Shown here: positions 24,353-35,158 of the stretch, in pieces
How the letters are laid out: each line of letters starts with the position of its first letter
How positions within the stretch are numbered: the stretch's first letter is position 1
Program-made: the position numbers and the translations under genes
The notes under the pieces: model-generated
Seen by the model: only the letters and a program-made list of their open reading frames with translations
Told to the model about the DNA's origin: nothing
Database searches by the model: none
Origin: Panax quinquefolius
Taxonomy: Eukaryota; Streptophyta; Magnoliopsida; Apiales; Araliaceae
Direction: 5' to 3'
Length of the DNA: 64,000 nt
NCBI GenBank assembly: GCA_020205615.1
Contig: CM035167.1
Coordinates: forward strand, 132,211,483 to 132,275,482

Positions 24353-25740
24353 ATTTTGATAATCGAGCGTATTCTTGTGAGTATTTTGATACTTTGAGTG
24401 TTGATATATGGTGCAAGTTCCTTCAGCACTATATCCAGTATTCCAGCCAGATGTATTATCTTTTTGAGGTAATGGATGTTATTTTCTTCGTAAATGATAT
24501 TATTTTCTTCAATATCATTATGCCGAAATATTGGTTGGAACTTTTTATTAAATTTGGAACTTTTTATGTCGGGGTTACTATTCATGAGTTACTATTCATG
24601 AGTTACTATTCAGGAGTACTATTCACGAAGCATGATGATTTTTCTTGTAGAATTTCTATCTTTTGGTATCGGAGTTACTATTCACGTATACGGCACTATT
24701 CACGTATATAGCACTATTCACCAAAAAATGAAATTTTCTTCTTTTTGTCCAAGATGTCTATTATGGTTACTATCTTTGATTGTATGCATGTTTTAATCTT
24801 TATTCTTGAATTTTACTTCAAAATTATTTATTATGGAGTATTATTGATCTTGGATAAACTGTAATACGAATCCATAATATTTGATCTTTTATTTCACTGG
24901 ATTCGTTTTCTTTAATATATTTTTCATCATCCTCAGTCTTAAATGATGATATTACTGAATATCTTTGGCCTGTAGTGCAAAGATGAATGATTACCTAATG
25001 AATATCTTTGGCCTGTAGTGCAAAGATGAATGATTAACTGATGAATATCTTTGGCCTGTAGTGCAAAGATGAATGATTACCTAATGAATATCTTTGGCCC
25101 GTAGTACAAAGATGAACAGGTGTTGAGATGAACATGACCAACTGGTGATACAAATGAATATCTTTGGCCTGTAGTGCAAAGATGAATATTTGATTCAAGA
25201 TGTATATTGATTGATGTTACAAGGATAAAATATTGATGATGAACTTTTAAATCTTAGAAGATAGTAGAATTCTTTCTACTGACTGACTCTTAATGGATTG
25301 CTTATTCCACTGCGATTGTTGATCTAAAACTTGTTGTCTATTATATTTTATCGATTTTTCCTCGTTGAAGACTAATGATAATTTATTGTATATTATCTTA
25401 GTCATAATATTTTTCTCGGGCTAGTTGAGCTCACCCTTTTTTTTCCTTTTTCTTCTTGAAATGAGAATATAGTTGGGACTAGTGGGGAATGGATTGACGG
25501 TCCAGATGGTTGCATTAGTAGTCCTCAATATTTTGTGAAATAACGTATTAATAATTGTAATGAGGACTTATTTGAGTGTGGATATTGTCTAAAAGACAAT
25601 ATTTGTATTTAAACTCACAGTATGTTTTGTCGTATTTTGCACGATAATTGTATTATTGAAGTTATAGTTTGCTTTCTGTACCATGTATTTGGCGACTCAG
25701 AATGGGTTGGATGGAATGGACCTATTTTGGGGGCGTCACA
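24353..25740 (+). repeat. Element D 5' LTR, 5' half missing
   Basis: Joins element C RT at about 24352 and starts within the LTR at the segment following the TATA box (ATCGAGCGTATTCTTG). It ends GGGGGCGTCACA at 25740. The 3' partner is at 28533-31160. The promoter part is lost. It contains a well preserved hairpin array and reiterated TTACTATTCATGAG (24575-24625). Confidence 0.88.
24957..25190 (+). repeat. Array of five 24-nt hairpin units in U5
   Basis: Five copies of ATCTTTG, a 10-nt loop (GCCTGTAGTG) and CAAAGAT at 24961, 25004, 25047, 25090 and 25160, spaced 43, 43, 43 and 70 bp. The 7-bp arms are perfectly complementary in every copy; one loop reads GCCCGTAGTA. Links between units (GAATGATTACCTAATGA) are also repeated. 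Similar arrays lie at 30371-30610, 40972-41194, 54560-54720 and 59665-59815. Position downstream of the TATA box predicts that the array is in the RNA leader. Confidence 0.85.
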
Positions 25741-25742
25741 GT

Positions 25743-25754
25743 TGGTATCAAAGC
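25743..25754 (+). promoter_or_regulatory. Element D primer-binding site
   Basis: TGGTATCAAAGC two bases after the LTR end; complementary, with one change, to the initiator-Met tRNA 3' end used by plant Ty3 elements. Confidence 0.85.
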
Positions 25755-25927
25755 TTAGGGTTATGATCCCTGGCTGAGATGTGAGACAAGAACTAGGATG
25801 GGAGAGACGGGGAATTCCTTCACTAGTATGACCTATCTAAGTTTATTTGGTATTTAATTGGTCGGTCAGAGTATAGGGATAATATGTGATTTGTTAATTA
25901 ACCCTTGCTTTATGGCAGTATTTAAGA

Positions 25928-27180
25928 ATGGCATCAGGAAATATTAACGATGGAGTGAATGAGACATTGGAGACACCTTTAATCAATACCCTGGGATAAG
26001 GTGCAAAAGAGGAAGACAATAATCCTCGTAAACAAGAATAATCGATGAAATGGTGAGCGATGGGATGTTGAGAGGCTTTATGCAATTCATGCAACATCGG
26101 TAAAGCCAGTTCTATTCAAAATGCAGGTGGAAACAATGACAACCCACGCTCGGTCACCGCTAAGCAATTCAAGGAGCTGGGACCATCGGAGTTTTTGGGA
26201 AAGCCAGAACCACTTAAGGCAGAGACGTGGATAAAGCAGATCACCAAGATATTTGATGTCTTGGGATGTTAGAGGAGCAAAGGTTCCCTTTGCCACCTTC
26301 ATGTCATGAGGAGAGGCGATTCTTTGGTGGGAATCAGAAGCGTACTAATCTGGCCTTGACCGAAGATGTCTTGGGAGAAGTTCCAAGAATTGTTCAACGA
26401 TAAGTACTTTCCCGAAAGTATTCGTCACATGAAGGAGGTTGAGTTTATCAAGCTGGAGCAAAATAATATGAACGTGTCGCAGTACGAAGCTAAGTTTGCG
26501 GAGTTATCCCGATTTGCATCCCATTTGGTTGATAATGAGGAATGAATGACACGAATGTTTCTGCGAGGATTGAAACCCGAAATACGTCAATACCTCATTT
26601 CTCACAAACTTTGTTTATATTCAGATGTTGTGAATATGGCTCAGTTAGTGGAGCGCGATAATGAGCCAGCCCAACCGAAGGATAACGAGCAACAACACGA
26701 TAATAATCGTATCGGTGACAACGATCATCGGAACAATGATAACCATCGTGGAAGAAATTATCATGCCAGAAATGGTAACCACTTCGGTGGTAATCATGGC
26801 CAAGATAATAGAAGAAATGATTCAAGTGGAAATTTCAAGAAGATAAGATTTAACGATGACGGAAGACGCGTCGGAGACACTTGACCAAAGACCAAAGAAC
26901 AAATTCTAGGGGAGGAGAACGACCGCTAGTTAGATGCTACAGATGCGGAGAGGAGGGACATATAACTCCAAACTGTTCATAGCTTTCCAAGATATGTTTT
27001 AGTTGTGGAAAAGACGGTCACATAGCTCGATTTTGTCCTGTAGCGAAATCAAGTCCAGTTGGGACGGTGGCACCAAAGGTGGATACAAACAAGACAAAGT
27101 CGGTGGTTTCAGGAAGAGTGTTTTTCGTGACTTCTCAAAGAACGAGTAACCCGAACGAAGTTAGCACGGGTTAGTTATTT
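25928..27180 (+). pseudogene. gag: Element D gag
   Basis: ATG at 25928 (MASGNINDGVNETLETPL), matching the N-terminus of the other Gags. Capsid motifs follow: TAKQFKELGPSEF, KQITKIFDVLG, LFNDKYFPESIRHMKEVEF, VSQYEAKFAELSRF and RQYLISHKL. A 112-residue open stretch (26546-26884) carries the capsid end and an Asn/Asp/Arg-rich linker. Two CCHC knuckles follow at about 26934-27035 (CYRCGEEGHITPNC and CFSCGKDGHIARFC). Stops and frameshifts lie in the first 350 bp and after 26880. This copy keeps the canonical capsid and knuckles, unlike K and L. Confidence 0.85.
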
Positions 27181-28519
27181 ATAAATTCTTGCGAAGTCTA
27201 TACCTTATTAGATACCGGTTCTACCCACTCTTTTATTTCTCCTACTTGTACTCAACGTTTAAACTTGACTCCGGAGAAATTAGACTTTGACTTATTTGTG
27301 GAGACTTCGTTAGGAGAAACTTTTATCATATCCACTATTTATAAATCTTGTTTGATCCAAGTGGGCACAATCACATTACCTGTTGATCTTATCTCTTTAA
27401 AGATACTTGCTTTTGATGTGATTTTAGGGATTGACTGGTTAACCACTCATCATGCCAAAATTGATTATTTTCGTAAGGTTGTTAGTTTTCATATTCCTAA
27501 CCAACCTGTCATGCGAATTCAAGAAACCAAACCATTGAAGTCAAACACTTTCATATCAAGCCATTAAGCCATTCGTTTATTGAAAAATGGATGTCAAGCT
27601 TTCCTAGCCCATTTCATGGATTTAAACAAAAATACGTCAGATTTGAATGATATTTCTGTTGTTAGTGAATTTTCTGACGTATTCCTGAAGGACTTCTTAG
27701 CCTACCCCTAGGCGTGAAATCGAATTTTGTATCAACCCGAAGACAAAACCCATTTCTAAAACCCTTAAATATTTCTTCAACCAAAATGAACGATAATGCA
27801 CCAAAGACGCGTTGGCTCGAGTTATTGAAGATTACGATCGTATCATTCAATACCATCGTGGGAAAGCGAACGTGGTAGGCGGACGCGTTGAGTAAGAAGA
27901 TCGTATGCGTTCTGAGTGCGATGTTGTTAACACAAAAATCCATTTTATATGACTTCTAAATGATGGAGATAGAGTTAAAGACTCTAGGGACCCACGTGAA
28001 GATAACGAATATCTGAGTAGAATCGACTTTAATCGATAAAGTTAAAATCGCTCAAGCTACACACCTGGAGTGATGAATATAAAAAAGAAGGTGCAAGAAT
28101 GCGTTATTCTAGAAGTAAGAGTCGATGAAATAAGAAAGCTCAAGCCTTCTATTTATTTGAAATCCTCGATCAAGTAGTAATCGTGGCCTATAGACCGCCT
28201 TTAACGCTAAGTATGTCGCGTGTTCATAACGCGTTTTTCACGTATCGATGTTACGTAAATATGTGGACGACCCAAACCACATTATTGCATTAGAACCGCA
28301 GACGAGATAGCCAAGATTTAACGACGAGAGGTTGCATCAAGATCTTGGATAGGAAAGAGCATGTCCTACGCACGAAGGTTATACCACAAGTTAAGCTTTT
28401 GTGGAGAAACTATGCTATTGAAGAAATGACCTGGGAGTTGGAATCAAAAATGAAAGCGAGGTATCCTCACCTTTTCAAAACACCAGGTACGTACGTCAAT
28501 TTCGAGGATGAAATTTCAT
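27181..28519 (+). pseudogene. pol: Element D pol with two large deletions
   Basis: A protease domain is open at 27265-27567 (LLDTGSTHSFIS just upstream, KLDFDLFVETSLGETF, KILAFDVILGIDWLTTHHAK). RT is then almost absent: at about 27764 the sequence jumps from the RT start (KPISKTP) to RNase H (LKYFF). A short RNase H piece (27765-27900) is followed by the pre-integrase region (MNIKKKVQECVILE). A second deletion at about 28124-28165 removes the integrase zinc and catalytic core. The C-terminal tail with VKLLWRNYAIEEMTWELESK remains (28330-28519). The second junction is identical to that in element K, so this is a deletion derivative that had to be mobilised in trans. Confidence 0.85.
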
Positions 28520-28532
28520 AAGGAGGGGAGGT
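28520..28532 (+). other. Element D polypurine tract
   Basis: AAGGAGGGGAGGT directly before the 3' LTR; plus-strand primer site. The same motif precedes the LTRs at 15196 and 38932 and follows (as complement) those ending at 6278, 21552, 56452 and 61814. Confidence 0.85.
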
Positions 28533-31160
28533 TGTAAGACCCCAACTTATTATAAATAAAAATCGAATTTCCTCTATTTATTATTGTGAATAATAAGGTG
28601 ATAATTTGATATAATACTTTGGTTATGGGTGAAATGTGCAAATTTTGCAAAATAAACAAGTGGTTATAAAATATTAAATTGTCAGGGAATATTCGTTTGG
28701 TCTTGGAATATTCTTTCTGTCGGGAAATATTCGTATGACGGCGCAGCTATTTGTGGGCCCCATAACGGATAACCGTCGGATAAAGAAAACGACAAAGTTT
28801 GGGTTGTTATAAATAATGGCGTAGTTGTTACCGTTAAGACTGTTGGAATACCCGGTGGTTAAAATAATAATAATCTGGCGTGGTTAAAGAAAGCATTACA
28901 GTATTGCAGACAAAGATTGTTGAATTATTGATCCTTACGTAAGAAGGCACTACTCAATAATTGTCACAGTAGTTACTGTTTAATATTTTATTTTATTAAT
29001 TCAATAATTACTGCGTTGATATTTTATATTATTGTTATTCAATAATTGTCACCGCTTGTAAGATATCCATTATCGGATCAATAATTCATATTATTTGAAT
29101 AATATTATTAGATAGCATTATTGGCAATGTCTAAAAGTTCATCGATGAGAGGTTTGGTCACCTAATCAAGCGCTTGAAGAAGGAGAAATCCTTATCTGAA
29201 AGCCTCCTCTTTCTTCGGGAACTACTGGTTGTCATAATTGTGATTCTGTAATATTATTTATGAATAATTAATAATTGATTTATATGATAAGGAAATATTT
29301 ATTTTATGTGTATATAAATGTTGGATATATTTATTGTGGTTATAAATGAAGGAATTAATGCTGAGGTATTTTATCAGTATTTTGTCGGATTTGAGGTATT
29401 AAAAATTATCCGTTGGTGGATTTCAGATATTTTTCTGTTTGGAATTTGGAAAAACTCAAAGCTACAAAATTGTAGAGAATTCGATTTCGTGTGGAATGGA
29501 CATAAAATTCGTATTTTTCTGATAAACGGGCTATTTTCTATGAATTATTAAAGTTTCTAATTATTGTTTAAATGATAAAATATTTTGGAAAATTCTAGAA
29601 TTGGTTGGTGAGAAATGTGCTCAATTGAATTTCAAATGTGGTGGGTGGCAATAGTATGTGTAAAGCCATCGGTGTAATGAGTTAGTCTTCTATGGCGTTC
29701 TAAGCATTTTCCTATAAATAGAGTGCTTAGTTAGAATTAAAAATCACACCAGAATTCTCTCTTTCTCTCTCTATATTATCGAGCGTATTCTTGTGAATAT
29801 TTTGATACTTGGAGTGTTGCTATACGGTACAAGTTCCTTCAGCACTATATTCAGTATTCCAGCCAGAAGTATTATCTTTTTGAGGTAAGTGGTGTTATTT
29901 TCTTCGTAAGTGATATTATTTCTTCAATATCATTATGCCGAAATATTGGTTGGAACTTTTTATCAAATTTGGAACTTTTCATGTCGGGGTTACTATTCAT
30001 GAGTTACTATTCATGAGTTACTATTCACAAGTACTCTTCACGAATCATAATGATTTTTCTTGTGGAATTTCTATCTTTTGGTGTCGGGGTTACTATTCAC
30101 GTATACGGCACTATTCACGTATACGACACTATTCACCAAAAAATGAAATTTTCTTCTTTTTGTTCAAGATGTCTATTATGGTTACAATCTTTGATTGTAT
30201 CCATATTTTGATCTTTATTCTTGAATTTTACTTCGAAATTAGTTATTATGGAGTATTATTGATCTTGGATAAACTGTAATACGAATCCCTAATATTTGAT
30301 CTTTTATTTCACTGGATTCGTTTTCTTTAATATATTTTTCATCATCCTCAGTCCTAAATGATGATATTACTGAATATCTTTGGCCTGTAGTGCAAAGATG
30401 AATGATTACCTAATGAATATCTTTGGCATGTAGTGCAAAGATGAATGATTAACTGATGAATATCTTTGGCCTGTAGTGCAAATATGAATGATTACCTAAT
30501 GAATATATTTGGCCCGTAGTGCAAAGATGAACAGGTGTTGAGATGAATATGACCAACTAGTGATATAAATGAATATCTTTGTGGCAGTAGTGCAAAGATG
30601 AATATTTGATTCAAGATGTATATTGATTGATGTTACAAGGATAAAATATTGATGATGAACTTTTAAATCTTAGAAGATAGTAGAATTCTTTCTCTACTTG
30701 ACTCTTCTAATGGATTACTTATTTCAACCGCAGATTGTTGATCTAAAACTTGTTGTCTCATTATATTTTATCAGATTTTTCCCCGTTGAAGACTAATGAT
30801 AATTTGTTGTATATTATCTTAGTCATAATATTTTTTACTGGGCTAGTTGAGCTCACCCTTTCTTTCATTTGTTCTCTTCAGGAAATGAGAATATAGCTGG
30901 GACTAGTCGGGGAATGGATTGACGGTCCAGATGGTTGCATTAGTAGTCCTCACTATTCTGTGAAATAGCGTATCAATAATTGTAATGATGACTTATTTGA
31001 GTGTGGATATTGTCTAAAAGATAATATTTATATTTAAACTCACAGTATGTTTTGTCGTATTTTGCACGATAATTGTATTATTGAAGTTATAGTTTGCTTT
31101 CTGTACCATGTATTTGGCGACTCAGAATGGGTGTTGTATACCTATTTTGGGGGCGTCACA
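28533..31160 (+). repeat. Element D 3' LTR (complete)
   Basis: TGTAAGACCCC to GGGGGCGTCACA, 2628 bp, the cleanest LTR of this subfamily in the window. Three GGAATATTC-type palindromes near 28680-28735, TTACGTAA at 28935-28942, CAATAATTG at 28955 and 29040, TATA box at 29712-29721, ACTATTCA reiterations at 29990-30125, and a hairpin array at 30371-30610. After its end comes the middle of another LTR rather than unique DNA. Confidence 0.92.
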
Positions 31161-31449
31161 GTTCTCTTCAGGAAATGAGAACGTAGCTGGGACTAATCGA
31201 GGAACAGAGTGATGGTCCTAGATGGTGTATTAGTAGTCCTCACTATTATGTGAAATAGTGTGATAATAATTGTAATGAGGACTCCTTTTGAGTTTGTATA
31301 CTCTCTAGTAGACAATATTTGTATTCAAACTCAAATTTCATGTTTTGTCGTATTGTACACGCACAATTGTATTATTAAGTTGTATTTGAATTTCGTACCA
31401 TGTATCGGTGACTCAAGATGGGTGATGTATTCTGTTTTGGGGCGTCATA
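31161..31449 (+). repeat. LTR 3'-end stub of the C/H/J subfamily
   Basis: 289 bp matching, in the opposite orientation, the first ~290 bp of LTR C (shared AGTCCTCATTACAATTATTA and the gag-proximal terminus, here GGGGCGTCATA). Element D therefore appears inserted in, or recombined with, an LTR of the second subfamily, which itself sits in the gag gene of element A. Confidence 0.75.
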
Positions 31450-32147
31450 ATTGAGTTCGTTGACAACATCTCGAATATAAAAAAATTTATGAAAATAAGA
31501 TATTTCAATCTGGGTTTTAAACCTCTCGTAAATATCTTCGTTATTTCGTTCTCATTCTCTACCAAATGAGGTGCAAACTTGATAACTTTCTTAACTTCGC
31601 CTCGATTGGGACACATCGCTCTTGTTGTTTTGTTCTAGTCTAATAAACTCTACCTCCTTCAGAAAGTATTTTTGTTGAAAAGTTTCGAAACGTTTCCCAG
31701 AGACATGCTGGATGCGGTAGAGGTCGGGCACGTTTCACAGACTCCACACCGATGTCTGCCGCCGCCTTGAGAACATAAAGGTGGTGAATGGATCCTTCTG
31801 TTCCTCAAGTGCATCCCAAGACATCGAATATCTTGGTAATTTGCTTGACCACGTTTTCCGCCATGATCGGATCCGGCTTTCCCTTAGTTCTGGTGGTCCC
31901 AACTCTTTGAAGCGCTTGGCGTGACAAGTCAGCGTTCTTATCATTTCCACCGTAATGCATACCACGAGTCTCCCTCTCGGTTTTGCATGAGCGCAAAAGC
32001 TCCTAAACATCCCGTCGCTCATCGCCCGCTTTCGGTGGTGTTGTTTACAGGAGGAATATTGTCTTCTTGTTGCACGTTCCACGGGTGGTGATTAAAGGTG
32101 TTTCTCTGGTCTCATTAACTCCACCGTTAATATTCTCAATTTGCCAT
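31450..32147 (-). pseudogene. gag: Element A gag (minus), truncated
   Basis: Minus-strand gag beginning at the ATG at 32147 (an N-terminus with ENINGGVNET and TPLITT) and running down to 31450, where the stub LTR interrupts it inside the SDVVNxAQL helix. Recognisable capsid pieces include RVGTTRTKGKPDPIMAE, KQITKIFDVLGC and TRGLKPR. Frames are broken at several CAG sites. Its sequence is closest to element B gag. Together with the LTR at 32326 it supplies the 5' end of element A. Confidence 0.8.
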
Positions 32148-32325
32148 TCTTAAATCATGTCATAAAACAAGGGTTAATTAAACAAATTAACATATCACAT
32201 ATTAACCATATACTTGATTGACCAACAAATAAGCTTAGGTATGACACTGGCGAAGGATTACTCGTCTCTCCCCTCTAGTACTATTCCGATATTAGCGGAG
32301 ACCATATCCTAGCTACGATACCAAG
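32148..32325 (-). other. Element A leader and damaged primer-binding site
   Basis: Untranslated leader in the minus orientation, homologous to 10452-10627 and 33217-33394. The primer-binding site reads, as complement, TTGGTATCGTAGC near 32313-32325, again with the CAG altered. Confidence 0.75.
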
Positions 32326-33006
32326 CGTGGCGCCCCCAAAATAGGTATCGACACCCATTCGAGTCGTCAAAATACATGGTACGAAACAACTACAACTTTA
32401 TTAATACAACATAAAAAGCGTGGGTTTAAATACAAATATTGAAATCTAGACAATATCCACACTCAAATAAGTCCTCGATACAATTATTGATACATTATTT
32501 TACAAAATGGTGAGGACTACTAAAACGACTTTCTAAAACCTTCATTCCATACCCCGACTAGTACTCGCTACATTCTCGCCTCCTGAGAAGAAAAATGGAA
32601 CAAAAAGGAAAAGGGTGAGCTCAACTAGCCCAGTAAAGAATATTATGACCAAGATAATATAGAACAAATTATCGTTAGTCTTCAACAGGGAAAAATCTAA
32701 TAGAATACAATAGACAACAAGTTTTAAATCAATATTCGCAACGAAAATAATAATTCATTAGAAGAGTTAAGTAGAGAATAAAATCTAATATCTTCTGTAT
32801 ATGAATTTAAAAGTTCATCATCAATATTTTATCCCTGTAACATCAATCAATATATATCTGGAATTAAATATTCATCTTTGCACTACAGGCCAAAGATATT
32901 CATCAGCTGGTCATTTGCTTCTTTGTACTATGGGCCAAAGATATTCATCAGAAATCATTCATCTTTGCACTACAGGCCAAAGATATTCAGTTATATCATC
33001 ATTTAG
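32326..33006 (-). repeat. Element A 5' LTR, truncated
   Basis: The LTR 3' end in minus orientation, nearly identical to 3563-4260, including hairpin repeats with intact CAG sites (32875-32995). At about 33006 it stops inside the hairpin region and meets the plus-oriented LTR end of element F. Confidence 0.85.
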
Positions 33007-33202
33007 TAGTCCTCACTATTTTTGTAAAATAATGTATCAATAATTGTACTAAGGACTTATTTGAGTGTGGATATTGTCTAGATGACAATATTTGTATTTA
33101 AACTCACAGTTTTTATGTTGTATTAATAAAGTTGTAGTTGTTTACGTACCATGTATTTTGACGACTCGAATGGGTGTTGTATACCTATTTTGGGGCGCCA
33201 CA
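33007..33202 (+). repeat. Element F 5' LTR remnant
   Basis: The last ~196 bp of an LTR, from AGTCCTCAC to GGGGCGCCACA. It faces the truncated inverted LTR of element A. Its terminus (GCGCCACA) resembles A rather than the LTR at 38932. Confidence 0.85.
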
Positions 33203-33204
33203 GT

Positions 33205-33216
33205 TGGTATCAAAGC
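33205..33216 (+). promoter_or_regulatory. Element F primer-binding site
   Basis: TGGTATCAAAGC two bases after the LTR end, followed by a leader of about 180 bp before gag. Confidence 0.85.
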
Positions 33217-33394
33217 TTAGGATATGGTCTTTCATGAGATCGGGGAATAGAAACAGAGGGAGAAACAAGTAAATCCTTCGCTAGTGTGTCCTACCTAAGC
33301 TTATTTGGTATTTAATTAGTCGGTCAGAATATATGGATAATATGTAGTATGTCAATTTCTTTAATTATCCTTTGTTTTATGGTAGTATTTGAGA

Positions 33395-35158
33395 ATGGCA
33401 GCTGAAAATGTTAACAATGGAGTGAATGAGACTGTGGAGATACCTTTAATCACCAACCAGGAGAACGTGCAACATGACGACAATGTTCCTCCTATAAATA
33501 ACACCACTTATCAAACGATGAATGATGGGATATTTAGAAGCTTTTTGAAGTTCATGCAAAATCAGACAAGGGAGACTCATGTACAAAATACGGGTGGAAA
33601 TGATAGCAATGTGTGGCTTGTCACAGCCAAATAGTTCAAAGAGTTGGGACCACCAGAATTTGTGGGAAAGCCAGATCCAATCAAGGCGGAAACGTGGGTT
33701 AAGCAAATTACCAAGATATTTAATGTCTGGGGATGCACGGAGGAACAGAAGGTTCCATTCGCCACCTTTATGTTTCATGGTGAGGCAGATTACTGGTGGA
33801 AATCTGTGAAGCGTACCCAGCCATCTACACTCAACATATCTTGGAAAACATTTCAGAAACTGTTCAATGACAAGTACTTTCCTGAAAGTATTCGCCATAT
33901 GAAAGAAGTAGAGTTTATTAGATTAGAACAGAACAACATGACTGTGTCCCAGTACGAGGCTAAGTTCGCAGAGTTATCCAGGTTTGCACCTCATTTGGTA
34001 GAGAATGAGGAATGTATGACACAGATGTTTCTGATAGATCTGAAACCTGAAATTCGGCAATATCTTATTTCTCACAAATTTTCTCTATATTCAGATGTTG
34101 TGAACATGGCTCAATTATTAGAGTGAGATAATGAGTATGTTCAACCGAGGGACCACAACCAGGGTCATATCGGTGGCAGCAGTCATCAGAGTAATGACAA
34201 CCAGCGAGGAGGAAAACATCTGGACAAAAGCGGTAACCACTCTGGTGGTAATCTTGGCCATGATAGTAGAAGAATTGAGTCAAGGGGAGATTTCAAAAAG
34301 AAAAGGTACAACAATGATAGCATGAAGACGTCAGTACCAGTATCAACTGTTCCTAGGGGAGGAGAACAATCATCGGTCGTATGTTATAAATGCGGGAAAG
34401 AGGGACACATCAGCCTGAACTGCCCTCAATAATCCAAGGTGTGTTATAAATGTGGAAAGGAAGCTTATATAGCTAGAGATTGTCTTGTAGCGAAACCAAG
34501 TCCAGCGGAAATGGTGACTCCAAAGGCTGTCCTGAACAAGTCAAAGTCGGTGGTTCCTGGAAGAGCGTATGTCATGACTGCCCAAAACGCGAGGAACCCG
34601 AACCAGGTGATCACGAGTAAGCTAATCATAAACTCTTGCGAAGTTTATACCTTACTAGATACCTATTCTACCCATTCTTTTATCTCTCCTGTTTGTGCTC
34701 AACATTTGAACTTGACTCCGGATAAATTAGACTTTGGCTTATCTGTTGAGACTCCGTTAGGAGAAATTTTCATTACATCCACTGTTTATAAATCTTGCTT
34801 GATTCAAGTAGGGACCATCACATTACTTGTTGATCTTATTTCGTTAAAAATACTTGTATTTGATGTGATTTTAGGGATTGATTAGTTAACCACTCATCAT
34901 GCTAAAATTAATTATTTTTGTAAGGTTGTTAGTTTTCACATTCCTAACCAACATGTTATGCGAATTCAAGCAACCAAACCACTAAAGTCAATCACTGTCA
35001 TATCAAGCCATAAAGCCATTCATTTATTGAAAAACAGATGTCAAGCTTTCTTAGCCCATGTCATGGACTTGAACAAAAATACGTCAGATTTGAATAATAT
35101 TTCTGTTATTAGTGAATTTCCGACGATTTCTCAAGAACTTCCTTGGCCTACCCCGTAA
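33395..35158 (+). pseudogene. gag: Element F gag-protease, single frame with point stops
   Basis: From the ATG at 33395 (MAAENVNNGVNETVEIPL) the whole of gag and protease stays in one frame. Order: capsid (FKELGPPEFVGKPD without the initial Q, WVKQITKIFNVWGC, GEADYWWKSVKRTQP, NDKYFPESIRHMKEVEFI, EIRQYLISHKFSLYSDVV); linker; CCHC knuckles CYKCGKEGHISLNC and a second with the histidine region altered (CYKCGKEAYIARDC, G-H to A-Y); then protease with LLDTYSTHSFIS (active-site G changed to Y) and FDVILGID. In-frame stops at 33632 (CAG to TAG), 34127 (CGA to TGA), 34429 (CAA to TAA) and 34885 (TGG to TAG) are all C-to-T or G-to-A, the signature of methylcytosine decay. Gag and pol appear to be one ORF. 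Confidence 0.88.

Noticed and set aside
24957..25190. CRISPR-like regular repeats with 43-bp period
   Set aside because: Spacers are themselves repeated, the unit is inside an LTR, it recurs in every LTR of the family, and there are no cas genes; these are LTR tandem repeats.
26595..26825. Histidine/tyrosine-rich minus-strand ORF
   Set aside because: It is the opposite strand of the Asn/Asp/Arg-rich gag linker of element D.
33446..33898. 150-residue minus-strand ORF (also 42002-42388)
   Set aside because: Antisense shadow of the element F and G gag genes; no independent motif and the same in both copies because gag is conserved.
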